Positions 1-6,635 of a DNA stretch of 12,388 nt are shown here, piece after piece. Source of the DNA: Gammaproteobacteria bacterium. Its GTDB lineage: Bacteria; Pseudomonadota; Gammaproteobacteria; DSM-16500. Within the stretch, counting starts at the first letter, position 1. Each line of letters starts with the position of its first letter. The notes beneath the pieces are model-generated. The model saw nothing but the letters and a program-made list of their open reading frames with translations, searched no databases and had not been told where the DNA came from. The stretch is from positions 1-12,388 of the forward strand of contig SCTP01000225.1 of the NCBI GenBank assembly GCA_004322325.1. The letters are read 5' to 3'. Made by a program: the position numbers and the translations under genes.

Positions 1-126
1 GGTGGTCATCACATGCACGGCGAGGATGGTATCCGGTTCTATACGCGGCTGCAAACCATCAGTTCTCGATGGGAATACAAAGCACTGACGAAGCAGCAGC
101 ATTTTGTCATGCCAACTTTGGAGTAG
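1..126 (+). CDS. mmsA: Methylmalonate-semialdehyde dehydrogenase, C-terminal fragment (5' truncated by window edge)
   Basis: An open frame enters at base 1 and ends at TAG 124-126, giving 41 residues. It reads as the C-terminus of a CoA-acylating aldehyde dehydrogenase. The run GEDGIRFYTRLQTISSRW matches the family pattern GKxGIxFYTxxKTxTSxW, and the end VMPTLE resembles the VVMPTMGR tail of mammalian ALDH6A1 (recalled, not searched). The enzyme oxidises malonate and methylmalonate semialdehydes to acetyl-CoA and propionyl-CoA in valine, inositol and pyrimidine breakdown, as a cytosolic NAD-dependent tetramer. The catalytic cysteine lies upstream of the window. Bases 1-60 are 34/60 G+C, far richer than the next gene. 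Its last 20 bases overlap the end of the convergent gene on the other strand. Confidence 0.8.
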   Translation, partial: GGHHMHGEDGIRFYTRLQTISSRWEYKALTKQQHFVMPTLE

Positions 127-3100
127 CGATTGGCCGTGGATTTTTTGCGTCGTTAACGCCGTACTGTAACAATTTTTTCATGGTGGTCTCTGCTTCTTGG
201 TTGGAGGAGCAATTTATCACTAAGTTGTTAGCTTGAGCTTTGAAAACGATATTTTTAAGACGATTGTTCTCAACTAAATCAGGCAGGTTTGTTTTAAGTA
301 CTTCCCATAACTCTGGCTGGCTAGATTGTTTAGCAGAATTAAATTTGATGATTAATTGAAGTTTGTTTTTTGTTGTTTCCAGTAAAGGGAGAAAGTCTTT
401 AAGGCGTTTGTGAGCCAGTGCTTTTAAATTCTTTTTATTTTGCTGGCTAAAAGCAGAGATTGAATTATTGTTATTTGTATGAGCACGTGCTTCAGTTAAA
501 AGCGAACTAAATTTTTCTGCGCGAGATAGCTCAGCATACGTAAATAAATCTTGGAGTATAGGAAGGGATTTTTTTTCTCTAAGATAAATCCACCATATCT
601 GTGATGTTCTATTGCGAATTTTTTCAGGGATATGAAATTTTTGCTCACTAAAAATAGTGTTCGTAATAGCGTGAAATATTTTATCACTCTCGGCGTTATC
701 CTTCAAAATAAAATTTTCTAATTTAACTTGCATGGCATCCCACAGCATCACAGCAAAGAAAATTGAAGCATTAATAGGTAAGCTTAATCTCGCTTTTTCA
801 TCTATTTCTGCCAACATAAGTTTGATAAGCTGATTGGGAGTCGTGTGAGTAAAAATTCGATTAAATATTGGTGCATAAGCGGTTAATTCTTTTTGTGCAT
901 TATCTGCGTAGCCAGAAAAGAAGAGTCTTGTAATATGGTAGTATAATGTACCTGGATTAATATCTTTAAAAATGCTATGTTGTTCACTTGCGTGTTTTTC
1001 TTCTCGGAGAAGTTTCTCAACTTCTTTATTCAATTTAAAGTGATGTTCATCTTCAAATTTCGCTTTGAATCTTAATAATCGCAACAGTCGCGTAGGATCT
1101 TTCATGTGTTCTATCGATCCAACCGGTACGAGTGTGCGAGTTTTTAAATCTTCAAATCCGCCAACAAAATCAAGAATGATATTGTGCTCATGAATATAAA
1201 TTAATCCATTCATGGTGAGATCAGCTTCTAGCGCAGTGTTTCTTAGCTTATCTTCACCTGGATTTTTGCTAAAATTAGAGAGTTGAATTTTGTAATTATC
1301 TATTTCAACATATAATATAGTAATATTGCCCTTGATTAATTTGCTCTTAATGGGTTGATTATTATACTGATGAGAGCTAAATAATGATTCGCATTCTTCT
1401 AATGATAAGTCTATTTTCATGTCATAATCGTTTGAAAAAATTCCTTTCAATATCGCATCTCTTACGCAGCCACCATAAAAACATGGTTTTTCACTTTTTT
1501 TTGATTCTTTTAGTAAGAGATCGAATACCCACTGAACAGGAGCGGGGAGGTCCATTGTAAGTGTATATTTTTTCTTAAATAATTTTTCTTGAGGAAGTGA
1601 TGGTACTGCTGGCGATGGTTGTTCAATTGTATTTTCCTTAATGAGAAGGGTAATGCTGTCTTTGTTGGCATTTTCTTCTTCTTCATCCAATATATCCTCA
1701 AGAAATTCTTGATAAACTTTGATTTCTTTATATTGTAGTGTGTGTTGATCGTATTTCCCCTTTTTCTTTTTGGCAAAGTCTAAGGCTTCCCTATAAACCG
1801 CTTCTGCTTCTCTTTGATAAGGATTTGCTCGGCGCCAATTATTCTTTATTCTGGCTTCTGCTGCGATGGCTGCATAACAATCTCCTTTACCAAAATTAGA
1901 TTTAATGAAATTTAAATCATCATTATAATCAGGTGATTTCTCAAATTCTTCATACGTTTTTACTGCATCCTCATAATTACCATTTTTAAATTGCGTGTAA
2001 GCGGTGATTAATAATGGATTTTCAGAAGGTTCTTTAAGCATAAAAGAAGTATTATCCGAATGAAGTTCTGATTTTCTTTTGATGCCGTGTGTGGCTTTTT
2101 TTAATTGGTCCTGTCGATTTTCTGCTGATTTCGCAGTGAATGCATTAAGCATGCCAATACTCAGGCGTGTGGTTGTTTTATCAAATTTTTCTTTTAACTC
2201 ATTAAGCTCGCGAATTTTATTGGAGATTTGTTTTAATAATTTTTGATTAGCAGTGATGTCATAGGCAGGTTTTTTTTCACCGAAGCTTTTTTCAAGTTTA
2301 TAAATTAATGAATAGGCTTTTAAAATAGTTTTTTTGTTTTCTAGAGCTAATTTTAAAATATACCATGCTCCTGTTGTGCTAAAGTTAGGGCGTAATGTGG
2401 TGCTCAGATTATTGTAAGTGCTATCAAAGGGATAGCTATTAAGCGTTTTTTCTACATTTGGTTCCCACTGATTATAGGCTATTCTAAGATAGCTGATAAT
2501 ACCTCGCATTATTGTGTAGGGGTTCCACAGACCATTGTGATAGTAGTGGCGGTTAGTGGGGATTTGCGATGGATTGTCTGCGATGTCAGCTATAAGTTTC
2601 ATTAATTGCGTTACGTAGTCTTGATTAAAAAGATTTTGGAAGTCGCACCGGCTATCGGTAAGTGTGTTATGCTCTAGCTGAGTAAGGCTGGCGGTATTGT
2701 TTTTTCCGAGCAAGATAGCGATGGATTGGATTTTTTTGTTCTGTTCAGTCAGGAGCATGGATACGTAAGTGTAACATAGAAGTGTTTTTTTCAAAATAGG
2801 ATTATCTTCGATTTGGCCAGCAAATTTAAGGGCGTTTTCTAATAAATTATACGCCTCTTTATGGTCAATAATCTCGGTTCCTTGAGGATCTTTTTTATCA
2901 TATATTCTGGTAAAATTACGTATTATTTTAGATTGTTTTATATCCGCTAAGAAAATATAACTTTGCGTAGCTAATTGAGGGTCTTTTATTTTTTCTAAAA
3001 AAGGCTTAAATTTTTTTATCAAATTTTTTAGTTGTGCGATACTGTTTAAATCAGCTATTTTTTCTTGAATGCTATTTTCTAATGCTAAACTATAGAAGTC

Positions 3101-3619
3101 GAAAAGATGAAAAAAAGTAAGATTAACATAGAATATTGTTTCTTCAAATTCAATTTTCTCATCAGTAGATGGAGTTTTTTTTAAAAGATCGAGATGTTTC
3201 ATCATTTCAGAACCGAGAACAATCATTTGAGGGTACTGGTTGGATAGAAAGTCAACATGAGTACATAAGCCTATTATTTTCATTTGTAGCCAGCCACTCA
3301 TTTTACGTAAGGTATCTTCTTGTTCTGAGTTGCCAATAATATGCTGTTCAATGTAATCATGAAAATCGCACGATCTTTCAAAAAGCCGAGTTTTTAATTG
3401 GTTTAATACCATCATCTTGGCTGTCGCGGTATAAGTATCTTGATCGAGGCCGATTGGGATGATGTTTGGTGGTAAGTTAGTTGACAAGCCAAGTGCGGAA
3501 AAGGTTTTTCTAATTTGCTTATAATGCTCATTAAAAAATTCTTGCGCCTTTTCTTCTAGCAGAGAGCAGTCAATTTTTATACGATGATATTCTTCTTGAA
3601 GTTCTAAAAATGTTGGCAT
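107..3619 (-). CDS. Giant protein: unknown helical N-terminal region fused to a PcnB-like poly(A) polymerase/nucleotidyltransferase module
   Basis: About 1170 residues, against roughly 450 for ordinary bacterial PcnB. Residues 1-690 are unrecognised, mostly helical by composition, with one TPR-like helical pair near 540-600 (AYTQFKNGNYEDAVKTYEEF). From about 690 to 1055 the chain follows class II nucleotidyltransferases: GGCVRD (716-721), metal-binding DxD as DYD (731-733), a degenerate RRD motif as EADLTMNGL (798-806), FVGGFEDL, and DPTRLLRLLRF (841-851). PcnB-like helical stretches follow (INASIFFAVMLW; IPEKIRNRTSQIWW). Such enzymes add 3' nucleotides to RNA. No signal peptide or membrane segment is seen. 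An in-frame ATG at 3655 would add 12 residues, but it sits on a TATAAT box, so I prefer ATG 3619 with an AGGGA upstream. The gene is strongly AT-rich (bases 2881-2940: 13/60 G+C). It may be a transferred gene or a secreted effector; RNA activity is untested. Confidence 0.8.
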   Translation of the reverse strand: MPTFLELQEEYHRIKIDCSLLEEKAQEFFNEHYKQIRKTFSALGLSTNLPPNIIPIGLDQDTYTATAKMMVLNQLKTRLFERSCDFHDYIEQHIIGNSEQEDTLRKMSGWLQMKIIGLCTHVDFLSNQYPQMIVLGSEMMKHLDLLKKTPSTDEKIEFEETIFYVNLTFFHLFDFYSLALENSIQEKIADLNSIAQLKNLIKKFKPFLEKIKDPQLATQSYIFLADIKQSKIIRNFTRIYDKKDPQGTEIIDHKEAYNLLENALKFAGQIEDNPILKKTLLCYTYVSMLLTEQNKKIQSIAILLGKNNTASLTQLEHNTLTDSRCDFQNLFNQDYVTQLMKLIADIADNPSQIPTNRHYYHNGLWNPYTIMRGIISYLRIAYNQWEPNVEKTLNSYPFDSTYNNLSTTLRPNFSTTGAWYILKLALENKKTILKAYSLIYKLEKSFGEKKPAYDITANQKLLKQISNKIRELNELKEKFDKTTTRLSIGMLNAFTAKSAENRQDQLKKATHGIKRKSELHSDNTSFMLKEPSENPLLITAYTQFKNGNYEDAVKTYEEFEKSPDYNDDLNFIKSNFGKGDCYAAIAAEARIKNNWRRANPYQREAEAVYREALDFAKKKKGKYDQHTLQYKEIKVYQEFLEDILDEEEENANKDSITLLIKENTIEQPSPAVPSLPQEKLFKKKYTLTMDLPAPVQWVFDLLLKESKKSEKPCFYGGCVRDAILKGIFSNDYDMKIDLSLEECESLFSSHQYNNQPIKSKLIKGNITILYVEIDNYKIQLSNFSKNPGEDKLRNTALEADLTMNGLIYIHEHNIILDFVGGFEDLKTRTLVPVGSIEHMKDPTRLLRLLRFKAKFEDEHHFKLNKEVEKLLREEKHASEQHSIFKDINPGTLYYHITRLFFSGYADNAQKELTAYAPIFNRIFTHTTPNQLIKLMLAEIDEKARLSLPINASIFFAVMLWDAMQVKLENFILKDNAESDKIFHAITNTIFSEQKFHIPEKIRNRTSQIWWIYLREKKSLPILQDLFTYAELSRAEKFSSLLTEARAHTNNNNSISAFSQQNKKNLKALAHKRLKDFLPLLETTKNKLQLIIKFNSAKQSSQPELWEVLKTNLPDLVENNRLKNIVFKAQANNLVINCSSNQEAETTMKKLLQYGVNDAKNPRPIATPKLA

Positions 3620-3630
3620 AAGTGATTGTT

Positions 3631-3635
3631 TCCCT
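3631..3635 (-). promoter_or_regulatory. Ribosome binding site supporting the 3619 start
   Basis: The minus strand reads AGGGA here, 11 bases before ATG 3619. The spacing is a little long but usable. No purine-rich site precedes the alternative ATG at 3655, so this site favours the shorter product. Confidence 0.5.
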
Positions 3636-3653
3636 ACATAAAATAAGCGCTTC

Positions 3654-3681
3654 ATTATAGCGAAAGACTATCTGCTGTCTA
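3654..3681 (-). promoter_or_regulatory. Sigma-70-type promoter of the PcnB-like giant gene
   Basis: On the minus strand TAGACA (3681-3676; five of six matches to TTGACA) is followed after 16 bases by a perfect TATAAT (3659-3654). Transcription would start near 3647, inside the first codons of the longest open frame, so translation must begin downstream, at ATG 3619. Confidence 0.65.
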
Positions 3682-3689
3682 TTTTTTTA

Positions 3690-3719
3690 TTGCGCCCGGC
3701 GGTTTGATCGCTTTACTAT
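3690..3719 (+). promoter_or_regulatory. Candidate promoter of the minC operon
   Basis: TTGCGC (3690-3695) and TACTAT (3714-3719) are 18 bases apart, and TATAAA at 3717-3722 is an overlapping alternative -10. Transcription would begin close to 3726-3730. That leaves almost no leader for ATG 3733 but a normal leader for ATG 3757. The region diverges from the promoter on the other strand. Confidence 0.4.
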
Positions 3720-3747
3720 AAATGCACTCTCGATGACAAACGTTAAT

Positions 3748-3751
3748 AGGA
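3748..3751 (+). promoter_or_regulatory. Ribosome binding site selecting the minC start
   Basis: AGGA lies 5 bases before ATG 3757. The upstream in-frame ATG 3733 has no purine-rich site, and ATG 3751 overlaps this one. Confidence 0.5.
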
Positions 3752-3756
3752 TGGAT

Positions 3757-4431
3757 ATGCTCTGCTTCCAATTTAAAGCTAGTTTTTCTCCCTGCACTAT
3801 TTTTCAGCTTCTACACTATGACCTGGAAAAATTAGAGCATCAGTTAGCAGAGATGATTCGCCGGGCGCCGCATTTTTTTCAAGGGGCGCCGGTCGTGATT
3901 GATTTAGAAAAAGTGAAGCCATTCGGGGTGCTGAATTTTGCGCATATTAAGCAATTATTGTTAGCGCATAACATGATTCCCATCGGGGCGCGTAATGGTA
4001 GTCAAGCGCAACAGGAAGCGGCCGCGATAGCAGGGCTGCCCTTGGTGAATATTGGTAAATCGAACACCCATCATCCCGTGGAAAAAAAAGCACCGATGGC
4101 TACGCCCACCAAGTTAATCACGCATCCTATCCGCTCTGGCATGCAGGTTTACGCCAAAGGTGGTGATTTAATTGTCACCGGCTCCATTAGCCCAGGGGCA
4201 GAAATCATGGCGGATGGTCATATTCACGTGTATGGGCCGTTACGAGGGCGAGCGCTGGCGGGCGTGCAAGGTCACCAGCAAGCCCGTATTTTTTGCCGCC
4301 ATCTTGACGCCGAACTGGTTTCAATTGCAGGATATTACCTGACGAACGAAGATATGCAGACTTTTTCCAGGCAGGATGGCATGATGCAAGTCTATCTAGA
4401 CAATCAGCAAATACGAATAGAGGTAATATGA
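3757..4431 (+). CDS. minC: Septum site-determining protein MinC
   Basis: MinC inhibits FtsZ polymerisation away from midcell and is carried to the membrane by MinD. With the chosen start it has 224 residues, close to the 231 of E. coli MinC. The N-terminal FtsZ-interacting domain is weakly conserved (APVVIDLEK near 44-52). A short linker leads to the C-terminal beta-helix from about residue 120, with the MinD-contact signatures RSGMQVYA (126-133) and HVYGPLRGRALAG (157-169), then the family stretch AELVSIAGYY. An in-frame ATG at 3733 would add 8 residues; ATG 3757 is preferred because AGGA lies 5 bases upstream and the predicted transcript starts near 3726. Its stop overlaps the minD start as ATGA, so the two are probably translationally coupled and made together. 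Confidence 0.95.
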   Translation: MLCFQFKASFSPCTIFQLLHYDLEKLEHQLAEMIRRAPHFFQGAPVVIDLEKVKPFGVLNFAHIKQLLLAHNMIPIGARNGSQAQQEAAAIAGLPLVNIGKSNTHHPVEKKAPMATPTKLITHPIRSGMQVYAKGGDLIVTGSISPGAEIMADGHIHVYGPLRGRALAGVQGHQQARIFCRHLDAELVSIAGYYLTNEDMQTFSRQDGMMQVYLDNQQIRIEVI

Positions 4432-5252
4432 CAAAAATTATTGTCGTGACATCGGGTAAAGGCGGGGTTGGTAAAACAACGACCAGCGCTTCTTTTGCAA
4501 CCGGTTTGGCTAGTCGCGGTTATAAGACCGTCGTGATTGATTTTGATATTGGATTGCGCAACCTGGATTTAATCATGGGATGCGAGCGACGGGTTGTGTA
4601 TGATTTTGTCAATGTTATTCGTGGCGAGGCGAACTTAAATCAAGCATTAATTCGCGATAAGCATGTGAAAGAATTGTATATCTTACCGGCTTCTCAAACG
4701 CGTGATAAAGATGCGCTTACCCTGGAAGGGGTGGAGAAAGTGTTGGCAGAGTTGAGCAAAACTTACGACTATATTATCTGCGACTCCCCCGCTGGGATTG
4801 AACGCGGCGCACAGTTGGCGATGTATTTTGCTGATAGTGCGATTGTCGTGACGAATCCAGAAGTTTCCTCGGTGCGAGATTCTGATCGTATGTTGGGCTT
4901 GTTAGCCAGTAAGACAAAACGGGCGGAAGAAGGGAAAGGGCCGATCACCGAGCATTTGTTATTAACCCGTTATGCCCCTAAGCGTGTCGCAAAAGGGGAT
5001 ATGCTCAGTGTCAAAGATGTGAATGAAATCTTATCCATTCCTTTGTTAGGGGTCATTCCGGAATCGCAAGCGGTATTGCGTGCTTCTAACTCGGGTGCGC
5101 CGGTGATTTTGGATAATAAAAGTGATGCAGGGCTTGCTTATGCAGATGCCATCTCGCGCTTTCTCGGCGAGCATGTGCCCTATCGATTTATTGAAGAAAA
5201 ACAACGCTGGTTTAAGCGCCTGCTGAACTTTAGAGAAAAGGAAGCAGTATGA
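4428..5252 (+). CDS. minD: Septum site-determining ATPase MinD
   Basis: MinD is a membrane-cycling ParA/MinD ATPase that recruits MinC and is released by MinE, giving pole-to-pole oscillation. The 274 residues are full length (E. coli 270). The deviant Walker A is GKGGVGKT (10-17, with signature Lys11 and Lys16). The switch I region is [10 protein letters not shown] (38-47), followed by [14 protein letters not shown] and the Walker B region [20 protein letters not shown] and HLLLTRY are near-identical to the enterobacterial protein as I recall it. The C-terminal residues 254-274 form the amphipathic membrane-targeting helix, with the basic and hydrophobic core RWFKRLLNF. The start overlaps the minC stop (ATGA) with AGAGG just upstream, and the end overlaps minE in the same way. 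No anomaly is seen. Confidence 0.98.
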   Translation: MTKIIVVTSGKGGVGKTTTSASFATGLASRGYKTVVIDFDIGLRNLDLIMGCERRVVYDFVNVIRGEANLNQALIRDKHVKELYILPASQTRDKDALTLEGVEKVLAELSKTYDYIICDSPAGIERGAQLAMYFADSAIVVTNPEVSSVRDSDRMLGLLASKTKRAEEGKGPITEHLLLTRYAPKRVAKGDMLSVKDVNEILSIPLLGVIPESQAVLRASNSGAPVILDNKSDAGLAYADAISRFLGEHVPYRFIEEKQRWFKRLLNFREKEAV

Positions 5253-5533
5253 GCATTCAAACCCAGCTGCACAAAATTTTGCATTATTTTCAGCGGCCAG
5301 AAAAATCCGCCAAAGTGGCGAAAGAACGCTTGCAGATTATTATCGCCCATGAGCGGGGTGAGCGGGATAAGCCAGATTATTTACAGGCAATGCAGAAAGA
5401 TTTATTAGATGTCATTACGAAGTATGTGAGTATTAATCGAGAAGATGTGAAGATTGAGTTGGAACGAAAGGACGGGTGTTCCATATTAGAATTGAACGTG
5501 GTGTTGCGTGGAGGCGTTCATCAAGCAGGATGA
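5249..5533 (+). CDS. minE: Cell division topological specificity factor MinE
   Basis: MinE stimulates MinD ATPase and drives the Min oscillation that restricts the FtsZ ring to midcell. The 94 residues compare with 88 in E. coli. The N-terminal part (about 1-15) would be the membrane-binding segment. [14 protein letters not shown] (24-37) is the MinD-contact stretch. [12 protein letters not shown] and [16 protein letters not shown] form the dimerisation domain. AAGGA (5238-5242) lies 6 bases before the ATG. The ATG overlaps the minD stop, and the minE stop overlaps the next gene's ATG (ATGA at 5530), so stoichiometry in the operon is probably coupled through translation. The last few residues (GGVHQAG) extend past the conserved part. 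Confidence 0.97.
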   Translation: MSIQTQLHKILHYFQRPEKSAKVAKERLQIIIAHERGERDKPDYLQAMQKDLLDVITKYVSINREDVKIELERKDGCSILELNVVLRGGVHQAG

Positions 5534-6072
5534 TTGCTAATTTATTTATCTTTATAGTGAGTTTATTGCCGCTTCATGCCATGGCTGAAGTGGTCTATGA
5601 AATAAGCGGCTCGCCTTATGCTCCTAATAATGCGGCTCTGCCTGCTACCATTCCGTCTCCCGTAGAAAAAGTCATTATTGTCGATCCGAAAGAGCATGTG
5701 TGGGGCGCTTATAACTCAGCTGGTAAGCTGATTCGCTGGGGCATTGCGACGGCTGGCGATGATTGGTGTCCTGACTTGAAAAGTGCATGCCGTACGCAAT
5801 CAGGCCATTTTCGCATTTATTCATTAGGTGATAGCAGTTGTGTCTCCCATAAATTTCCTCTTCCTGATGGTGGAGCGTCTATGCCTTATTGTATGTATTT
5901 TAACGGCAGCCAAGCGTTGCACGGTTCAAATGAGGTAGAGTACGATAACGCCAGCCATGGCTGTGTGCGTGTGCATGTCGATGATGCTAAATGGCTGCGC
6001 TATCACTTTGTCGAAGGGCCGACAGCCGCTAATCATTACCGTGGTACGCAAATTATTATTAAGTCTTATTGA
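5530..6072 (+). CDS. Periplasmic L,D-transpeptidase (YkuD/ErfK family)
   Basis: A secreted cysteine transpeptidase of 180 residues, expected to form 3-3 peptidoglycan cross-links or attach proteins to the wall. Residues 1-19 are a signal peptide with hydrophobic core [11 protein letters not shown] and an AMA cleavage site. The YkuD domain runs from about 46 to 178, with HG (131-132) and catalytic SHGCVRV (142-148; nucleophile Cys145). Four more cysteines (80, 87, 104, 121) lie in the mature part and could form disulfides. The frame is open upstream to a GTG at 5476, but that start would put a charged stretch before the signal peptide; ATG 5530 overlaps the minE stop and gives a clean leader. 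Its own ribosome site is weak, so translation may be coupled to minE. EnhA-type proteins of Legionella belong to this family, but I cannot place this one. Confidence 0.9.
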   Translation: MIANLFIFIVSLLPLHAMAEVVYEISGSPYAPNNAALPATIPSPVEKVIIVDPKEHVWGAYNSAGKLIRWGIATAGDDWCPDLKSACRTQSGHFRIYSLGDSSCVSHKFPLPDGGASMPYCMYFNGSQALHGSNEVEYDNASHGCVRVHVDDAKWLRYHFVEGPTAANHYRGTQIIIKSY

Positions 6073-6624
6073 ATGCAGAAACTACCCCGTGATTTTTATG
6101 ATCGTGATACCATTATCGTGGCAAAAGAGCTGCTAGGAAAATATTTAGTGCACGTTATGAACGGCACGGAATATATCGGCAAAATAGTCGAAGTGGAAGC
6201 TTACCTGGGGCCGCATGATCTGGCTGCACATTCTGCCAAAGGATTAACGAATCGCACGAAAGTCATGTTTGGAGCGCCGGGCCATGCTTATGTTTATATG
6301 ATTTATGGCATGTATTATTGCTTCAATGTGGTGACGGAGCGAGAAGGTCATGCTTCCGCCGTCTTACTGCGTGGGATTGAGCCAGTGAAAAACATTACGG
6401 AGCGGACCCAAGGACCAGGCCTGTTATGCAAAGCCATGCATATCGATAAACAATTGAATGGCCATGATTTATTAAGCGATGATTTTTATCTTGCCGCTCT
6501 GCCTGAAGCGGAATCTTTCACAGTGGTAAAAAGAGCACGGATTGGCGTAGACTATGCGAAGCATTGGGCAAAAAGATTATTGCGATTTTATATCAAAAAT
6601 AATTCGTTTGTTTCTAAACCTTGA
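6073..6624 (+). CDS. 3-methyladenine DNA glycosylase, AAG/MPG type
   Basis: A base-excision repair enzyme that removes alkylated purines and hypoxanthine from DNA, acting on the nucleoid. The 183 residues cover a minimal AAG fold. Against human AAG, VEAYLGPHDLAAH (41-53) supplies the general base Glu42 (Glu125), Tyr44 (Tyr127) and His53 (His136). YVYMIYGM places the base-intercalating Tyr78 at the Tyr162 position. LLRGIEP (98-104) and the QGPGLLCKAM loop complete the pocket. All key residues are present, so the enzyme should be active. The ATG directly abuts the stop of the transpeptidase gene and has no clear ribosome site, so it is probably read by re-initiation. It overlaps no functional partner; its place in a division/envelope operon looks incidental. 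It is unrelated to the helix-hairpin-helix glycosylases Tag and AlkA. Confidence 0.95.
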   Translation: MQKLPRDFYDRDTIIVAKELLGKYLVHVMNGTEYIGKIVEVEAYLGPHDLAAHSAKGLTNRTKVMFGAPGHAYVYMIYGMYYCFNVVTEREGHASAVLLRGIEPVKNITERTQGPGLLCKAMHIDKQLNGHDLLSDDFYLAALPEAESFTVVKRARIGVDYAKHWAKRLLRFYIKNNSFVSKP

Positions 6625-6628
6625 AGGA
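6624..6628 (+). promoter_or_regulatory. Ribosome binding site selecting the dipZ start
   Basis: AAGGA sits 7 bases before ATG 6636. An in-frame TTG at 6621 overlaps the preceding stop and has no such site, and ATG 6642 would be 13 bases away. Confidence 0.6.
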
Positions 6629-6635
6629 TGAAGTC

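Noticed and set aside
496..1776. Shorter minus-strand open frames (496-687 and 1510-1776) overlapping the giant gene
   Set aside because: They are rich in Lys, Asn and Ile, have no motifs, and are out of frame with the PcnB-like motifs, so they are shadows of AT-rich coding sequence.
3742..3750. GTTAATAGG, resembling a PmrA box (cTTAATatT)
   Set aside because: It matches the core only, lies downstream of the likely minC transcription start, and overlaps the ribosome site.
5476..5529. GTG start adding 18 residues to the L,D-transpeptidase
   Set aside because: It would place a basic stretch before a good signal peptide and overlap minE by 58 bases; ATG 5530 gives a clean leader peptide.
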